From NCBI GenBank assembly GCA_016718275.1, contig JADKEA010000002.1:62001-126000 (forward strand): a stretch of 64,000 nucleotides of DNA. The letters are read 5' to 3'. Source of the stretch: Candidatus Villigracilis affinis. Its GTDB lineage: Bacteria; Chloroflexota; Anaerolineae; Anaerolineales; Villigracilaceae. Of the stretch, positions 9,211-18,219 are shown piece by piece (position 1 is the stretch's first letter; each line of letters starts with the position of its first letter). Below the pieces are notes generated by a model. It had not been told where the DNA came from and made no database searches. It saw only the letters and a program-made list of their open reading frames with translations. The translations under genes were made by a program, and so were the position numbers.

Positions 9211-10215
9211 ATGAAATCTTTGAAAATCAAACTGCCAGTTGGGCAGGCATTCTTTCAGGCTGTCCTCTGGCTGTTGGTATTTTGTGTGGCAATCGAGGCT
9301 TTTGCGAGAACCTCCGCTGGCAGGAATTTTTTCCAATACGAATCGTACGGCAGTTCGCATCCGCATTTTGACCCGCAGGTGATTCGCATCAAGGCCCGCG
9401 AAGTTCAAGACGGGCAGATCGATTGCATCATCCTCGGCGATTCGCAGGTGCTTTACGGCATTGACCCGACGATCGTGGAGCAGGCCTATTTTGACTCGAC
9501 GGGGAACACGATTCACTGTCAAAACTTTGGGCTGGGCGGGCTAAAGCCGATCACAGCCTACCCTTTGGCAAAACTGCTCATCAAGAATTTCCATCCAGCC
9601 GTCATTGTTTTTGGGACAGACCTGTTCGATTACACCGCCGTGCAGGCGGGGTCAGATGCGAGTATCATGTCCTCGCCGTGGGTGAAATATCAATTGGATG
9701 ATTTTTCGGCCGATGGCTGGCTCATCGAAAACTCGAATTCCTATCGTTCCTACCTCGGTGCAGATCGGTACCTGCTCAACGGCGAAGAGAACGCGAATCA
9801 CATCGAAGTCAACGGCCATTCCCTGAAATTCTCCGAAAAGACGAACATGTCCCAGCAGGAGCAGGTGGATTACTTCGATAGTCTGCTGGATCGACCTGAA
9901 ATTACAGGTGAACAACTCGATGGCTTGCATGAATTGCTGGCCTTGAACAGCGCAGAGACAAAAATCGTCCTGTTCGAAACACCTGTTGACCCCATCTTTT
10001 TCACCCTCCAAAAATTCGCCTACAACCGCAAGGTGTACCCCGATTTCCGCAACATGCTGGAAAATGAAGCGGCCTATGTCAACACCGATTTGTGGCTGAC
10101 ACAGGAGACCATTCAGATCCCAACGGATGGCTGGTACGATATTGTCCATTTCAACAAAGTTGGGAGCGAATATTTCAGCCGCCTGCTTGGCGAGCATTTG
10201 AGCGGCATTACGTTT
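9211..10215 (+). CDS. Membrane-anchored SGNH-fold protein (DltD/AlgX-like), 3' end corrupted
   Basis: Real coding starts at ATG 9211. There is one N-terminal TM helix (about 12-30), then an extracytoplasmic domain with the SGNH block I motif ILGDSQV, block II NFGLGG, and a C-terminal DIVHFN carrying the Asp-x-x-His pair. Such proteins work beside MBOAT enzymes as DltD or AlgJ/AlgX do, moving or accepting an acyl group outside the membrane. The MBOAT gene follows. The last sensible codons are near LSGITF; from 10216 the sequence is G-rich noise, so the stop is not visible. Which acceptor is modified is unknown. Confidence 0.75.
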
Positions 10216-10280
10216 AGGGTAACTGGGGTGGTGTGGTGTGGTGTTGGGGGGGGGGGGGGTGGGGGGGCGCCCCCGCGCAG
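10216..10280. other. Second, short G-rich artefact
   Basis: GGGGTGGTGTGG-type sequence and runs of up to 13 G interrupt the end of the SGNH gene. The composition is like 7946-9180 and unlike the flanks. Confidence 0.7.
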
Positions 10281-10303
10281 TGAGAACCTTTACGATTGTC
10301 CAA

Positions 10304-10331
10304 GAGACCCTTCGCTGCGCTCAGGGTGACA
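10304..10331. repeat. REP-like palindrome (ACCCTTCGCTGCGCTCAGGGT)
   Basis: ACCCT (10307-10311) pairs with AGGGT (10323-10327), and inner GC pairs with GC. This sequence type recurs as a dispersed palindrome in many environmental genomes. It sits just before the MBOAT start. Confidence 0.55.
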
Positions 10332-10337
10332 TAATCA

Positions 10338-11801
10338 ATGATTCAAATGACTGACCTTTTTTCAAAACTATCCATCACCTCCAACGGCTTTTTTGTCTTT
10401 GTCCTGCTCACGCTTGGGATCTATTATCTCGTCCCCAAAAAAGCGCAGAATTACGTCCTGCTCATCGCCTCGTATCTGTTTTGCTTCACCTGGGATTGGA
10501 CTTTTGCGACCATCCTCTTTGCTTCGTCCATTGTCAATTATTGGGTCGCGCTGAAACTGGATAAAGCGGAAGATTCCGCCAAGACCCGCTGGGTTTGGAT
10601 TGGCGTTGCCGCGAATCTGGGCGTTTTGCTGTTTTACAAATACTTCGACCAGACCTCGGTCTATTTTTTCAAAGCCTTGTTACGGATCGGCCTGACAAAC
10701 GAATTGCTCATCCTTGACCTGCTTCAGCCCATCGGCATTTCGTTTTACACCCTGCAGGCCATTTCGTATTTGGTGGATGTGTATCGCAAGCAAATCCCTG
10801 CAAATCATAGTTTTGTGGAAGTCTCGCTGTATCTCGGCTATTTTCCCAAACTGCTGGCGGGTCCCATCGAACGGGCGCAAAATTTCTTCAAGCAATTGCA
10901 AGCCGACGTTGAAATTGGAAACGACCAGCTTGTTGAAAGTTTTATCAAGATCTTCGTCGGCCTCGTCCGCAAATTGGTGATCTCTGAAACCATTGTGCGG
11001 ATGATTCCGCTGGGCGTATTTGCGGCTCCGCAAAAATATTCCATGCCCGATCTGCTTTTCTGGTGGCTGACTTTTGCCTTCGTCATCTACAATGATTTTG
11101 CAGGCTACACCAGCATCGCAAGAGGCGTCAGCGGCTTGTTTGGGATTCAGCTTTCACCGAACTTTGAGCAGCCGTTCTTCTCCACCAGCTATATTGACTT
11201 TTGGAATCGCTGGCATATTTCCCTTTCCAATTGGCTGCGCGATTATATTTACCTGCCCGTCAGCCGCGCCATGCTGCGCCGCAATCCCAGCGGACGATAT
11301 TGGCCCAACCTGGTCATCCCGCCGCTGGTCACGATGATCGTCAGCGGCATCTGGCATGGGGCGGCTCCGCATTTCATTTTGTGGGGTGCGCTCAACGGTT
11401 TGTTGCAGGGATACGAGCGTGTGCAGAAAATGTTTGCGAAGAAAACGTCTATTCCGCTTCCGCGCTGGAGACAGATTTCCAACATCGTGGTCACATTGTT
11501 GATTCTGATTCTGATCAATGCCCCTTTCAAAATGGATTTCACCCAGACGCTGGCATTTTGGAGCGGCCTGTTCAGATGGGGTATCATTCAGACGCTGTCC
11601 ATTCATCAGATCATCAAACCCATTCTGGCGATTGGCCTGTCCTTTTTCATTGATGTGATGCAGTTGCCAGCCAAAGACGAATTGGGCCTGCTGCGCCTGT
11701 CAAAGCCTGCGAAGGTGTTCTTGCTTACGGTTGGGCTTCTGCTTTTGTTCCTGTCCACACGGCAGGCGGCGGTGGCACCATTTATTTATCAGGAGTTTTA
11801 A
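10338..11801 (+). CDS. MBOAT family O-acyltransferase (AlgI/DltB-like)
   Basis: 487 residues with about 10-12 membrane helices. The MBOAT hallmarks are present: FWNRWHISLSNWLRDYIYLP and SGIWHGAAPHFILWG with the presumed catalytic His340. YLVPKKAQNYVLLIASYLFC at the N-terminus is typical of the AlgI branch. The family takes an acyl group from a carrier on the cytoplasmic side and passes it to an extracytoplasmic acceptor. Neighbours supply an SGNH partner upstream, and a carrier protein and adenylating enzyme downstream, one nucleotide away. The ATG at 10338 is chosen by ORF extent; an in-frame ATG nine bases later is possible. Confidence 0.92.
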   Translation: MIQMTDLFSKLSITSNGFFVFVLLTLGIYYLVPKKAQNYVLLIASYLFCFTWDWTFATILFASSIVNYWVALKLDKAEDSAKTRWVWIGVAANLGVLLFYKYFDQTSVYFFKALLRIGLTNELLILDLLQPIGISFYTLQAISYLVDVYRKQIPANHSFVEVSLYLGYFPKLLAGPIERAQNFFKQLQADVEIGNDQLVESFIKIFVGLVRKLVISETIVRMIPLGVFAAPQKYSMPDLLFWWLTFAFVIYNDFAGYTSIARGVSGLFGIQLSPNFEQPFFSTSYIDFWNRWHISLSNWLRDYIYLPVSRAMLRRNPSGRYWPNLVIPPLVTMIVSGIWHGAAPHFILWGALNGLLQGYERVQKMFAKKTSIPLPRWRQISNIVVTLLILILINAPFKMDFTQTLAFWSGLFRWGIIQTLSIHQIIKPILAIGLSFFIDVMQLPAKDELGLLRLSKPAKVFLLTVGLLLLFLSTRQAAVAPFIYQEF

Positions 11802-11802
11802 C

Positions 11803-12054
11803 ATGGAAGAAAACGAGATCAGATCCAAATTAAGAAAATTCATCTGCACCGAGATCATGAACGATGCTGAATATCCGCTTAAGTATGATGAGCCGCTCAT
11901 CACCAGCGGGTTGATCGATTCCTTTTCGCTCGCGCAGGTTGGGGTGTTCGTCGAGATCGAGTTTCAAATCTACATCCCCGACCCCGAGTTGACGGTTGAC
12001 AACATGAACACGATCGATGCCATGGCCGCCAGAATCAAGGAGAAAATGGGATGA
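11803..12054 (+). CDS. Acyl carrier protein
   Basis: 83 residues, acidic and helical, with the carrier motif GLIDSFSL; Ser40 is the expected phosphopantetheine site. AGGAG precedes the ATG. It starts one base after the MBOAT stop and its own TGA overlaps the ATG of the FAAL gene (ATGA). This coupling implies it is the dedicated carrier charged by the FAAL and discharged by the MBOAT enzyme, the role DltC has in D-alanylation. Confidence 0.9.
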   Translation: MEENEIRSKLRKFICTEIMNDAEYPLKYDEPLITSGLIDSFSLAQVGVFVEIEFQIYIPDPELTVDNMNTIDAMAARIKEKMG

Positions 12055-13796
12055 TCCAAAACCCTGAAGAGGCTGTCAGTCTTGTAGAGGTGGTCCGCTT
12101 TTATGCGGATCGAATCGGGAATGAACTGGCCTACATGTACCTTGTTGATGGGGAGGATCAAGAAGCGCCTCTGACCTTCGCCGAGCTTGATCGCCAGTCT
12201 CGGGCATTTGCCGCCACTTTGCAGCAGCACACCAAGCCCGGCGACCGTGCGCTTTTGTTGTATCCATCGGGGCTGGAATTCATCGTCGCATTTTTCGGCT
12301 GTTTGTATGCAGGCGTCGTCGCTGTGCCGACCATCGTCCCGCACCTGAAACGCGCCACGCCCAGATTTAGATCCATGCTCAGCGATGCGGATGCCGTGGT
12401 GGCCTGCACGCAGATGGAATTGTTCGATAAGCTCAAGCTGTTATTTGATGAATATCCCGAGTTCCACGAATTGAACTGGGTGGTCAATGAAAAAGTCGAG
12501 CCAGGTATTGAGAAAAGCTGGAAGGAAGTTGAAAACAAAGCCGATGATCTGGCTTTCTTTCAATACACCTCTGGCTCCACCAGCACGCCAAAAGGTGTGA
12601 TGATCACACACCTCAACCTGACGGAAACTGTCCGTGATTTGCAGCGGGGATCGGCCTTCGATGACAAAAGCATACTTGCTTCCTGGCTGCCGATCTTTCA
12701 TGATCTTGGTCTGATCTTCGGTTTGCTGATGCCCGTATATTTGGGCAGGCCCAGCTACTTCATGGCCCCGATCGCATTCCTGGAAAGACCTTATCGATGG
12801 TTAAAAGCCATCTCAAAACACAAGGCCACTCATTCCGCTGCTCCGAATTTTGCTTACGATCTTTGTGTACAAAAGGTGACGAATGAGGAAAAAGAAACTC
12901 TTGACCTTGGTAGTTTGAAGATTATCGGCAATGCCGCGGAACCTGTCAGGTTTGAAACCATGCAGATGTTCAGCGATGCCTTTAAACCTTGTGGCTTTGA
13001 TTTTAATCTTTTTGCCCCTGCGTATGGGCTGGCAGAGGCCACTGTAAAGGTAAGTGGCAAGTTGTGCGGTCAAAAGATATCTTATTGCATACTGGATTCG
13101 GATGCGCTTGCAAAACACAAGCTTGTGTTCCTTCCAGAAGAAAGCCCAAAAAGCTTTATTAGTGTAGGTTGTGGATGGACTTCGATTGGTGCGGATATTC
13201 GGATCGTGAATCCGCAAACGAAAGAGCTGTGTGCGCAAGATGAAGTTGGCGAGATTTGGGTGCAAAGCACCAGTGTGGCGCAGGGATATTGGAAACGCCC
13301 CGAGGAAACCGAAAAGACATTTCAGGCTTTTATTGCACCAACCAATGATGGTCCTTTCATGCGGACGGGTGACCTTGGGTTTATCTATAACGACCAACTT
13401 CACATTACTGGCCGCATCAAGGACATGGTCATTATTCAGGGGCGCAACTTCTATCCGCAGGATATTGAATTGACGATGGAGAAATGTCACGACGCTTTAC
13501 GTCCCAGCTTTGGCGCGGCGTTTGCGGTGGAATCGAATCAGGTGGATCATCTTGTTGTGGTGCATGAAGTAAAACGCGAATACCGAAAGAGCAACGACTT
13601 CGAAGGTATTGCCAATGCCATTCGCATGGCAGTGGCTAAAAATCACGGTCTGCGGGTGCAGGCGGTTGTATTGATCATGCCTTCAACGATCCAAAAGACC
13701 ACAAGTGGAAAGATTCAAAGAAGTGCAACGAGGGAATCCTTCCTGAAGGGTAATCTTGAAGTTTTGTATGAATGGCGCGCGCCTGGGATTTTTTAG
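12051..13796 (+). CDS. Fatty acyl-AMP ligase (FAAL) / AMP-dependent synthetase
   Basis: 581 residues. The adenylate-forming signature YTSGSTSTPKG lies at about 172-183; further motifs are SWLPIFHDLGLIFG, APAYGLAEATVKV, FMRTGDLGF and GRIKDMVIIQGRNFYPQDIE. HDLGLI and the NFYPQDIE ending fit the FAAL branch, which makes acyl-AMP and loads an ACP instead of CoA. That agrees with the coupled carrier gene. The C-terminal Lys (TTSGKIQRS) is present. The acyl chain cannot be read from sequence. It is the last gene of the group, followed by a repeat and a terminator. Confidence 0.9.
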   Translation: MIQNPEEAVSLVEVVRFYADRIGNELAYMYLVDGEDQEAPLTFAELDRQSRAFAATLQQHTKPGDRALLLYPSGLEFIVAFFGCLYAGVVAVPTIVPHLKRATPRFRSMLSDADAVVACTQMELFDKLKLLFDEYPEFHELNWVVNEKVEPGIEKSWKEVENKADDLAFFQYTSGSTSTPKGVMITHLNLTETVRDLQRGSAFDDKSILASWLPIFHDLGLIFGLLMPVYLGRPSYFMAPIAFLERPYRWLKAISKHKATHSAAPNFAYDLCVQKVTNEEKETLDLGSLKIIGNAAEPVRFETMQMFSDAFKPCGFDFNLFAPAYGLAEATVKVSGKLCGQKISYCILDSDALAKHKLVFLPEESPKSFISVGCGWTSIGADIRIVNPQTKELCAQDEVGEIWVQSTSVAQGYWKRPEETEKTFQAFIAPTNDGPFMRTGDLGFIYNDQLHITGRIKDMVIIQGRNFYPQDIELTMEKCHDALRPSFGAAFAVESNQVDHLVVVHEVKREYRKSNDFEGIANAIRMAVAKNHGLRVQAVVLIMPSTIQKTTSGKIQRSATRESFLKGNLEVLYEWRAPGIF

Positions 13797-13801
13797 CTGA
13801 C

Positions 13802-13845
13802 GTAGTAACGGCTTCAGCCGTTCTTGTGCGGCGACTGAAGTTGCC
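13802..13845. repeat. Double palindrome, GTAGTA-CTTCAG family
   Basis: AACGGCT-TC-AGCCGTT (13807-13822) and GGCGACT-GA-AGTTGCC (13830-13845) are tandem hairpins. The first, with its leading GTAGTA, is kin to the element at 7147-7169. Confidence 0.5.
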
Positions 13846-13861
13846 AATACGGGAAATAAAA

Positions 13862-13896
13862 AGAACTCGGAACTTTCAAGGTTCCGAGTTCTTTTG
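13862..13896. terminator. Bidirectional terminator
   Basis: AGAACTCGGAAC pairs with GTTCCGAGTTCT around TTTCAAG; T runs flank it on the plus side and A runs on the other. It separates the convergent FAAL and kinase genes. Confidence 0.8.
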
Positions 13897-13897
13897 T

Positions 13898-15811
13898 TTA
13901 TTGTGCCGATTTTGCACAGCGGATGCCGACGTAGGCTCCGTAATATTCAGGGACCAATTTCACCCGTGTATCCACGCGGACGTTTCCGCTGTTGCCGCCG
14001 AAGAGATTCCATGCGCCTCCACGTGCGATGCGTTCTTTGGTGGAGTCGGGGTCTTCGCGGCCGTCGGTGGCATCGTACGGGTACAGGTCGTACAGTGTGT
14101 TTGTCCATTCCATAACGTTGCCAGCCATTCCATATACACCGTAGACACTTTTCCCCAACTCATGCTGCATTACTGGCGTAGTATCACCTACACAGCCTGC
14201 GATGTTCGCGAGATCGCAATCAGGTTTTTCATCGCCCCATGGGTAGAGGCGTTCATCCTCTGCGCCGCGGGCGGCTTTTTCCCATTCAGCTTCGGTGGGC
14301 AGGCGCGCGCCTCTCCATTCGCAATAAGCTTTTGCCATTTTCCAATCCACATAGATGACGGGGTATTCCTTGAAGACCGGGTTGGCGAAATAGGTGTTTC
14401 GGGTGGCGGTTCCCAGCTGCTGCGGTTTTCTACATTCCACAGCATAGACGCAGGCGTCGTACATTTCATTGGTCACTTCGAACTTGTCGATGTAGAACGC
14501 TGCGAGCTCAACTTCGTTGGCAGGTTTCGATCCGACGTCACCGCTGTCATTGCTGCCCATGGTGAATTTCCCGGCGGGGATATAGATCATCGGGATGTTG
14601 CGATCGTCTCTTATTTCAGACGGGATGGCTGTTTCTGTCGGAGCGAGAGTTTCCGTTGGGACGGCTGTGACCTCAAGCGTTGCTGTTGGAGGAATGGCTG
14701 TGTTCGTGGCAGATGGTACGGCGGTCGGTTGTGAGGTTTGCGTTGGTGCGGCGAGGAAGGGCAGGCCTGTGCCGCCATTGCTGGCATAAATTAATACGCC
14801 GATGATGGTGATGACTACGATTGCGCCTAATCCGCCGAGCACTGCAAAAAGGGCGGGAAATGCTTTTTTCGTTTGACCCGTTGACAGGTCGGGTTGAGAC
14901 GCGTAGTTCTCCATCTTCCCCGTCATTTGTCTGCGGAGTTGTTCGGCTTTGATGGATGTCGCGCTTACTTCCCTTCCCGCCACCAGATTCTGCAATTCGA
15001 GGACGAAGGTATGCACATCAGGGTAGCGGTCTTTGGGATCCTTGGCCAGGACTTTAAGCAGGACGGATTCCACGTCCTTTGGCAGATCTGGGATGTATGA
15101 TTTTGGAAGCGGCAGGGATTCGGTGGCTTGCTTGAGCAGCACACCGGCGGGGGTGTCGGCTGTGAAGGGTCTGCGGCCTGTGATCATTTCGTAGAGCACG
15201 ACACCCAGTGAATAGAGGTCAGATTGCGGAATGGCTTCGCCTGTCCATTGCTCGGGGGCCATGTAATCGGGTGTGCCGAGGCCTGTTCCGGAGCTGGTGA
15301 GATGCGTTGCGTCTTTTTCCTTGTCGCCGAAAAGTTTGACCAGACCGAAATCCGTCAGCATGGGCTGGCCTTTTTCGGTCATCAGGATGTTGGAGGGTTT
15401 GACATCGCGATTGATGATGTTGCGGTCGTGGACGTATTCGAGGGCATGGGCGATGGGGAGAATCAATTCCACCGCGGTTCTCCAGGCGATGGGTTTTCCC
15501 AGCCGTTCGCGGAGCGTGCCGCCGGGCAGGTAAACCATGACAAGATATGGCGAGCCTTCATGTTCGCCGTAATCAATCACGCCGACGATGTTGGGGTGCG
15601 AAAGCCTGCCCAGTGACTTGGCTTCGCGCTCGAAACGTTTGAGCAGCATGTTCATATCGTCGGCGGGGAAAGCGTCACGGCGGATCACTTTTATCGCAAC
15701 TTCACGCTCAAGGTGGGTGTCATAAGCCTTGTAGACGGTGGCCATACCGCCTTCCCCAAGCAGCTCAAGGATTTGATAGCGCCCAAATGTTTGACCGATC
15801 AGCAACGACAT
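13898..15811 (-). CDS. Ser/Thr protein kinase with TM helix and extracellular FGE-fold domain
   Basis: 637 residues. The PknB-type kinase (about 11-275) has GEGGMATVYKA, Lys41, a catalytic loop NRDVKPSN (134-141; the usual His of HRD is Asn), DFG at 154-156 and APE at 185-187. A TM helix lies at about 318-343, then a Thr/Pro linker and a C-terminal FGE/SUMF1 domain (about 405-635: IPAGKFTMGS, RLPTEAEWEKAARG, GNVMEW, YVGIRCA). The paired catalytic Cys of true formylglycine-generating enzymes is not visible, so this domain is probably an extracellular sensor. AAGGAAA precedes the ATG. It has a paralogue immediately upstream. Confidence 0.93.
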   Translation of the reverse strand: MSLLIGQTFGRYQILELLGEGGMATVYKAYDTHLEREVAIKVIRRDAFPADDMNMLLKRFEREAKSLGRLSHPNIVGVIDYGEHEGSPYLVMVYLPGGTLRERLGKPIAWRTAVELILPIAHALEYVHDRNIINRDVKPSNILMTEKGQPMLTDFGLVKLFGDKEKDATHLTSSGTGLGTPDYMAPEQWTGEAIPQSDLYSLGVVLYEMITGRRPFTADTPAGVLLKQATESLPLPKSYIPDLPKDVESVLLKVLAKDPKDRYPDVHTFVLELQNLVAGREVSATSIKAEQLRRQMTGKMENYASQPDLSTGQTKKAFPALFAVLGGLGAIVVITIIGVLIYASNGGTGLPFLAAPTQTSQPTAVPSATNTAIPPTATLEVTAVPTETLAPTETAIPSEIRDDRNIPMIYIPAGKFTMGSNDSGDVGSKPANEVELAAFYIDKFEVTNEMYDACVYAVECRKPQQLGTATRNTYFANPVFKEYPVIYVDWKMAKAYCEWRGARLPTEAEWEKAARGAEDERLYPWGDEKPDCDLANIAGCVGDTTPVMQHELGKSVYGVYGMAGNVMEWTNTLYDLYPYDATDGREDPDSTKERIARGGAWNLFGGNSGNVRVDTRVKLVPEYYGAYVGIRCAKSAQ

Positions 15812-15944
15812 GGAGTTTTCCTTAAAGATAAATGTTGGCTGGTTTTGCTCGTTATCTTGTAAAGCAATTCAATTATAAGCGACATCATTTAGAAGTACTA
15901 CGATTCGAGGACTTTTGTGAAAACGGATGCCATGATTAAATAAA

Positions 15945-15972
15945 AACTCGGGGTTCCGAGGAATCCCGAGTT
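15945..15972 (-). terminator. Terminator of the second kinase gene
   Basis: AACTCGGGGTTC / GAATCCCGAGTT with loop CGAG. On the minus strand a TTTTTATTT run follows. It resembles the hairpin at 13862. Confidence 0.8.
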
Positions 15973-15988
15973 CACTAAATCTATGAGG

Positions 15989-17992
15989 CTATTTTGTCAG
16001 CGCGCAGCGGATACCGACATAAGCGCCGAAGTAGACAGCATCCAGTTTGTAGCGCGTGTCGATGCGGATGTTTCCACCTGTGCCGCCGAAAATATGCCAG
16101 GACCCGCCGCGAACTGCGCGGAAGCCTGAGGCATCGGGGTCTTCGCGGCCATCTGTGGCGCTGTATGGATAGAACTCGGACAGGCTGCTGGTCCATTCCC
16201 AGACGTTGCCAGACATGCCGTAGATTCCATAAGGGCTTTGTCCGCCATCGTATCGATTGACAGGCGCGGTATCGCCGACGCATCCGGAGTGGTTGGCAAA
16301 ATTGCAGCTAAAGTCGTTGCCCCACGGATAGGCGCGTTCGTCTTCTGTGCCGCGGGCGGCTTTTTCCCATTCGGCTTCGGTGGGCAGGCGGGCATCTCTC
16401 CACTCGCAATAGGTTTTGGCCATGGTCCAGTTGACATAGAGAACGGGATAATTCGCGAAAGATGGATTGTTGTAATAGGAAGACCGCGTGGCAGACCCTG
16501 GCTTTTCGGGCAGTTTGCACACGCCCGCAGATACGCATGCGGAATACATGTCGTTCGTGACTTCGTATTTATCCATGTAAAAGGTTTCGACGTAGATTTT
16601 GCTGGCGGGGCGTTCTTCTGTGTTGCCATCGTCATTGCCCATGGTGAATTCGCCGGCAGGGACGAGGCGCATGGGAATATTCTTCTCGTCTTTGATCTCA
16701 ACAGGCAGAGAGACTTCGGTGGCTGCTGGCGCTTCGGTTGGCTCGCTGGTGGGCTCGGTTGTCTCGGCGGGGAGGGTCGCTTCGGCGATCTCGGTGGCGG
16801 CTTCGGTTGAAATGGTCACTTCTTGTGTGGCGGTGGGTTTTGTTCCGCCGAAAAAGTGGAGCCTGGAATTTAACATCCAGCAGGCTCCGCAGGCGCCGAT
16901 CAATACGAGGGTGCCGAGAGCGGCAATGAGCAGGGAAGAGGATTTCTTTTTCGGGCTGGCAGGCAGAGGGTTGGCAGGAGGCGTAGCCTTTTTATCCGAC
17001 CGAACGATCGTTGGTATTGGAGCTTCCTGTTTTTGCTCGGCTTGGATGTTTGGAGTTTTCGCGGCTTCGACTGGAATTTGATCGAGTTTTGGTTTTTCGA
17101 TCTTGCCCGTCATTTGCTCGCGAAGTTGTTTTGTTTTGATACCGGTTGCGGTGACTTCCCGTCCATCCAGTAAATTTTGTAATTCATTGGCGAAGGCGTG
17201 CATGTCGGCGTAGCGGTCGCTGGGTTTTCTGGCGAGTACCTTCATCAGCACCGATTCGACGCTTTGCGGCAGGTCTGGGATGTATTCCTTCGGGAACGGC
17301 AGCGGATCGTTGATCTGTTTGAGCAGAATGCCCGCCGGGGTATCGGAGGTGTAGGGCCTGTAGCCGGTGATCATTTCGTAGAGCACGACGCCCAGCGAAT
17401 ACTGGTCGGATGCGGCGGTGGCTTCTCCGATCCATTGCTCGGGAGCCATGTAATCAGGTGTGCCCAGCCCCGCGCCGGATGCGGTCAGATGTGTTGCGCC
17501 TTCTTTTTCGAAGATCTTGACCAACCCAAAATCGGTCAGCATGGGCTGGCCTTTTTCGGTCAACAGGATGTTGGATGGTTTGACATCGCGATTGATGATG
17601 TTGTGTTCGTGGGTATATTCGAGCGCGCGGGCTACGGGAATGATAAAGCGGACCGCGTCCCGCCAGTACATGGGCTTGCCAAGGCGTTCCTTGAGCGTGC
17701 CGCCGGGCAGGTAAACCATCACCAGGTACGGCAATCCTTCGAATTCGCCGTAATCGATCACGCCGACGATGTTGGGCTGAGAAAGCCCAGCCAGCGATTT
17801 GGCTTCACGCTCAAAGCGTTTGAGGATCATGTCCAGTTGATCGGGCGGGACAGCTTCAGGCCGAATGAACTTGATGGCCACATCACGTTCGAGGCGCGCA
17901 TCGTGTGCTTTGAACACCGTTGCCATGCCGCCTTCACCGATGAGTTCGAGAATTTGATAGCGCCCTAAATTTTTTCCGATCAGCCCTGACAT
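15989..17992 (-). CDS. Paralogous Ser/Thr kinase-TM-FGE receptor
   Basis: 667 residues, the same architecture as its neighbour and clearly a tandem duplicate: kinase domain 11-275 (GEGGMATVFKA, Lys41, NRDVKPSN again with Asn for His, TDFGLVK, YMAPEQW), a longer Lys/Pro-rich juxtamembrane part, a TM helix near 350-373 (LLIAALGTLVLIGACGAC), a Thr/Glu linker, and an FGE-fold domain (VPAGEFTMGND, RLPTEAEWEKAARG, GNVWEWT, GGSWHIFGG). The catalytic Cys pair of real FGEs is absent here too. Its promoter and terminator are its own, so the two receptors can be expressed separately. Confidence 0.93.
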   Translation of the reverse strand: MSGLIGKNLGRYQILELIGEGGMATVFKAHDARLERDVAIKFIRPEAVPPDQLDMILKRFEREAKSLAGLSQPNIVGVIDYGEFEGLPYLVMVYLPGGTLKERLGKPMYWRDAVRFIIPVARALEYTHEHNIINRDVKPSNILLTEKGQPMLTDFGLVKIFEKEGATHLTASGAGLGTPDYMAPEQWIGEATAASDQYSLGVVLYEMITGYRPYTSDTPAGILLKQINDPLPFPKEYIPDLPQSVESVLMKVLARKPSDRYADMHAFANELQNLLDGREVTATGIKTKQLREQMTGKIEKPKLDQIPVEAAKTPNIQAEQKQEAPIPTIVRSDKKATPPANPLPASPKKKSSSLLIAALGTLVLIGACGACWMLNSRLHFFGGTKPTATQEVTISTEAATEIAEATLPAETTEPTSEPTEAPAATEVSLPVEIKDEKNIPMRLVPAGEFTMGNDDGNTEERPASKIYVETFYMDKYEVTNDMYSACVSAGVCKLPEKPGSATRSSYYNNPSFANYPVLYVNWTMAKTYCEWRDARLPTEAEWEKAARGTEDERAYPWGNDFSCNFANHSGCVGDTAPVNRYDGGQSPYGIYGMSGNVWEWTSSLSEFYPYSATDGREDPDASGFRAVRGGSWHIFGGTGGNIRIDTRYKLDAVYFGAYVGIRCALTK

Positions 17993-18086
17993 AGGTTTTT
18001 CCCTTTTCGTGCGGGCTGGTTTGTCAGCCGCAGAGGTTGTTTGAGATGGTGGAACCAGCCCATTGCGCGTTGGCCTTGCTTATTTC

Positions 18087-18116
18087 ATTATATGTCTAAT
18101 TTATCAGGCAAGTCAA
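18087..18116 (-). promoter_or_regulatory. Sigma70-type promoter of the upstream kinase
   Basis: Minus strand: TTGACT (18116-18111), an 18-nt spacer, TATAAT (18092-18087). It lies about 95 nt before the kinase ATG at 17992. Confidence 0.65.
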
Positions 18117-18219
18117 TTTGCGCCCATTAAGAATCCATGCCAAAATATCCTGGATTTTGGCTGGATGGCATCGGGTAAAATAATGTCATGATTGAGAGTT
18201 TGTTCGGGAGAGATTTCGA

